Assembly: GCA_030157745.1 (NCBI GenBank)
Contig: JAOAUE010000023.1
Span: forward strand, 1-5,226
Length of the DNA: 5,226 nt
Reading direction: 5' to 3'
DNA from: Minisyncoccota bacterium
GTDB lineage: Bacteria; Patescibacteriota; Minisyncoccia; Phycocordibacterales; UBA9973
The notes under the pieces are model-generated. The model had not been told where the DNA came from. It ran no database searches and saw nothing but the letters and a program-made list of their open reading frames with translations. Shown in pieces: positions 4,499 to 5,226 of the stretch (positions are counted from its first letter, which is position 1; every line of letters begins with the position of its first letter). The translations under genes were made by a program, and so were the position numbers.

Positions 4499-4581
4499 AA
4501 AACAGAGAAAGTGATGATTTTCGAATGTCTGGTTGAGCATAGCGACCCGAGGACTGAGAAAATTATCACTTTCTCTGTTTT
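4499..4581 (+). repeat. Long hairpin element B (apical TCTGG...CCGAGGAC)
   Basis: A 24-bp stem pairs 4499-4522 (start AAAACAGAGAAAGTGAT) with 4558-4581, with a single G-T wobble at 4516/4564. Above it lie a potential tandem G-A pair (GA 4523-4524 with GA 4556-4557), GTC/GAC (4527-4529 with 4552-4554), an AG bulge (4550-4551) and TGG/CCG (4530-4532 with 4547-4549). The apex is TTGAGCATAGCGAC. A weak plus-strand promoter (TTAATC 4463-4468, 17-base spacer, TAGCAT 4486-4491) would start at 4498, at the stem base. Four T residues follow the stem, but the GC-rich part is at the top and no gene ends here, so a standard terminator is unlikely. Confidence 0.6.
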
Positions 4582-4593
4582 AAATAGCGTATA

Positions 4594-4681
4594 AAAATAT
4601 AAAAAGTGTTTATTTTTGAGGTCTGGCCCAGCCTTTGCTGGGAGATCCGAGGACCGAAGAAATAAGCACTTTTTATATTTT
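4594..4681 (+). repeat. Long hairpin element C (apical GTCTGG...CCGAGGACC)
   Basis: A 22-bp stem pairs 4594-4615 (start AAAATATAAAAAGTG) with 4660-4681, with one T-G wobble (4609/4666). Above it are a potential tandem G-A pair (4618-4619 with 4656-4657), GGTC/GACC (4620-4623 with 4652-4655), an AG bulge (4650-4651), TGG/CCG (4624-4626 with 4647-4649) and a top helix CCCAGC/GCTGGG (4627-4632 with 4637-4642) closed by CTTT. It begins 12 bases after element B and shares its apical plan but not its stem sequence. Its right arm covers the -35 region of the promoter at 4694. Confidence 0.6.
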
Positions 4682-4693
4682 GTACTACCAATA

Positions 4694-4699
4694 TATAAT
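4694..4699 (+). promoter_or_regulatory. -10 box of the uracil-DNA glycosylase gene
   Basis: A consensus TATAAT ends seven bases before the ATG at 4706, predicting a leaderless mRNA. The -35 position (4671-4676, TTTTAT) is poor and lies within the right arm of hairpin C. Confidence 0.55.
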
Positions 4700-4705
4700 G
4701 ACTAA

Positions 4706-5226
4706 ATGAATCTCCAAGATATAAATCTTTACTGGCAAGATTCTTGTAAGTGTGAGCTTCGTCACAGCGCCTCTAGAGCAGTCTTTGGTGATGGAAATCC
4801 AAAATCAGAAATAGTCTTTATAGGTGAAGCTCCAGGTAAAAAGGAAGACGAGACCGGAGTACCTTTTGTTGGCTCTGCTGGCAAGTTTCTCGCGGAGATG
4901 CTCGAGAGTATAAAAATGTCTCGTGGTGATATTTATATAACAAACATAGTTAAGTACCGTCCACCGAACAATCGTGACCCATTGCCGGAAGAAAAAGAAT
5001 CTTGCAAAGATTGGCTCCATGAGGAATTAAACGCCATAGCACCAAAGCTTATAGTTTTCCTTGGTCGACACTCCATGAATCACTTTTTCCCTGAATTAAA
5101 GATATCTGAAGCGCACGGAAAATTAATTACCAAAAATATCCCTGGGATAAATACAAAACACTTTTTGCCTCTCTATCACCCCGCCGCCGCTTTATATAAT
5201 GGGAGTATGAGAGAAACATTGATTAA
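4706..5226 (+). CDS. Family 4 uracil-DNA glycosylase, 3'-truncated by window edge
   Basis: The enzyme removes uracil from DNA to start base-excision repair. 173 residues are visible. The family blocks are in order: VFGDGNPK (26-33), active-site motif GEAPGKKED (40-48) with GVPFVGSAGK (51-60), TNIVKYRPPNNRDP (79-92), LGRHSMNHF, and HPAAALYN (158-165), whose His is a core uracil-site residue. The ATG at 4706 gives the normal N-terminal length. Family 4 enzymes usually bind a 4Fe-4S cluster through four cysteines (CxxC near the start, the C of VKCRPP, and a later C). Here the first pair reads CKC (14 and 16), the third ligand is Tyr84 and only Cys100 is in place, so cluster binding is doubtful. 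Divergent from the 78-aa/ychF operon, with hairpins B and C between them. Confidence 0.93.
   Translation, partial: MNLQDINLYWQDSCKCELRHSASRAVFGDGNPKSEIVFIGEAPGKKEDETGVPFVGSAGKFLAEMLESIKMSRGDIYITNIVKYRPPNNRDPLPEEKESCKDWLHEELNAIAPKLIVFLGRHSMNHFFPELKISEAHGKLITKNIPGINTKHFLPLYHPAAALYNGSMRETLI

Noticed and set aside
4499..4681. CRISPR array of two repeats
   Set aside because: The stems of the two hairpins differ in sequence; there are no identical direct repeats or spacers and no cas genes.
4499..4681. Insertion-sequence ends or a transposon remnant
   Set aside because: The arms of B and C are not inverted copies of each other, and no transposase remains are visible in the 12-bp gap or the flanks.

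Overview
The window is compact bacterial DNA of roughly 38-40% GC by eye. Genes are short and tightly packed on both strands, many protein starts lack a Shine-Dalgarno sequence, and three of the genes resemble nothing I recognise. The cysteine-free L33, the style of the MiaA and YchF proteins and the near-leaderless promoters together suggest a Patescibacteria (CPR/Parcubacteria-like) genome. That placement is inference, not proof. The genetic code looks standard: a tRNA-Trp with anticodon CCA is present and TGA is not read through.

Layout. 1-885: 3' part of miaA (tRNA A37 dimethylallyltransferase), carrying an in-frame 54-bp palindromic insertion just after the P-loop helix. 922-995: tRNA-Trp(CCA). 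999-1047: a very long bidirectional terminator shared with rpmG (ribosomal protein L33), which is on the minus strand. 1207-1275: back-to-back promoters. 1283-1341: a long hairpin at the very start of the leader of an unknown 147-aa gene (1359-1802), which ends at a 42-bp perfect-palindrome terminator. 1897-2370: a two-helix membrane protein (DUF1003-like) with a heptad-repeat tail encoded by 21-nt tandem repeats. It faces a small two-helix membrane protein (2411-2632, minus) across a shared terminator. 2731-3114: an unknown 127-aa protein. 3236-4475 (minus): a two-gene operon of a 78-aa helical protein followed by ychF. 4499-4681: two tandem long hairpins that fill the divergent intergenic region. 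4706-5226: 5' part of a family 4 uracil-DNA glycosylase.

The recognisable genes are housekeeping: tRNA modification, tRNA-Trp, a ribosomal protein, a ribosome-associated ATPase and base-excision repair. Between them lie small orphan proteins and an unusual density of inverted repeats. The two most interesting observations are the T-shaped palindromic insert inside miaA, which resembles in principle the protein-coding palindromic elements known from Rickettsia, and a recurring hairpin form at 1283, 4499 and 4594. These three hairpins have unrelated long AT-rich stems but share an apical YTGG...CCGAG motif, and their wobble pairs all fit transcription from the plus strand.

Promoter reading suggests that several genes here (1897, 4475, 4706, and nearly 1196) are transcribed from, or within a few bases of, their start codon. 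The 147-aa gene, by contrast, has a 77-nt leader built around the hairpin.
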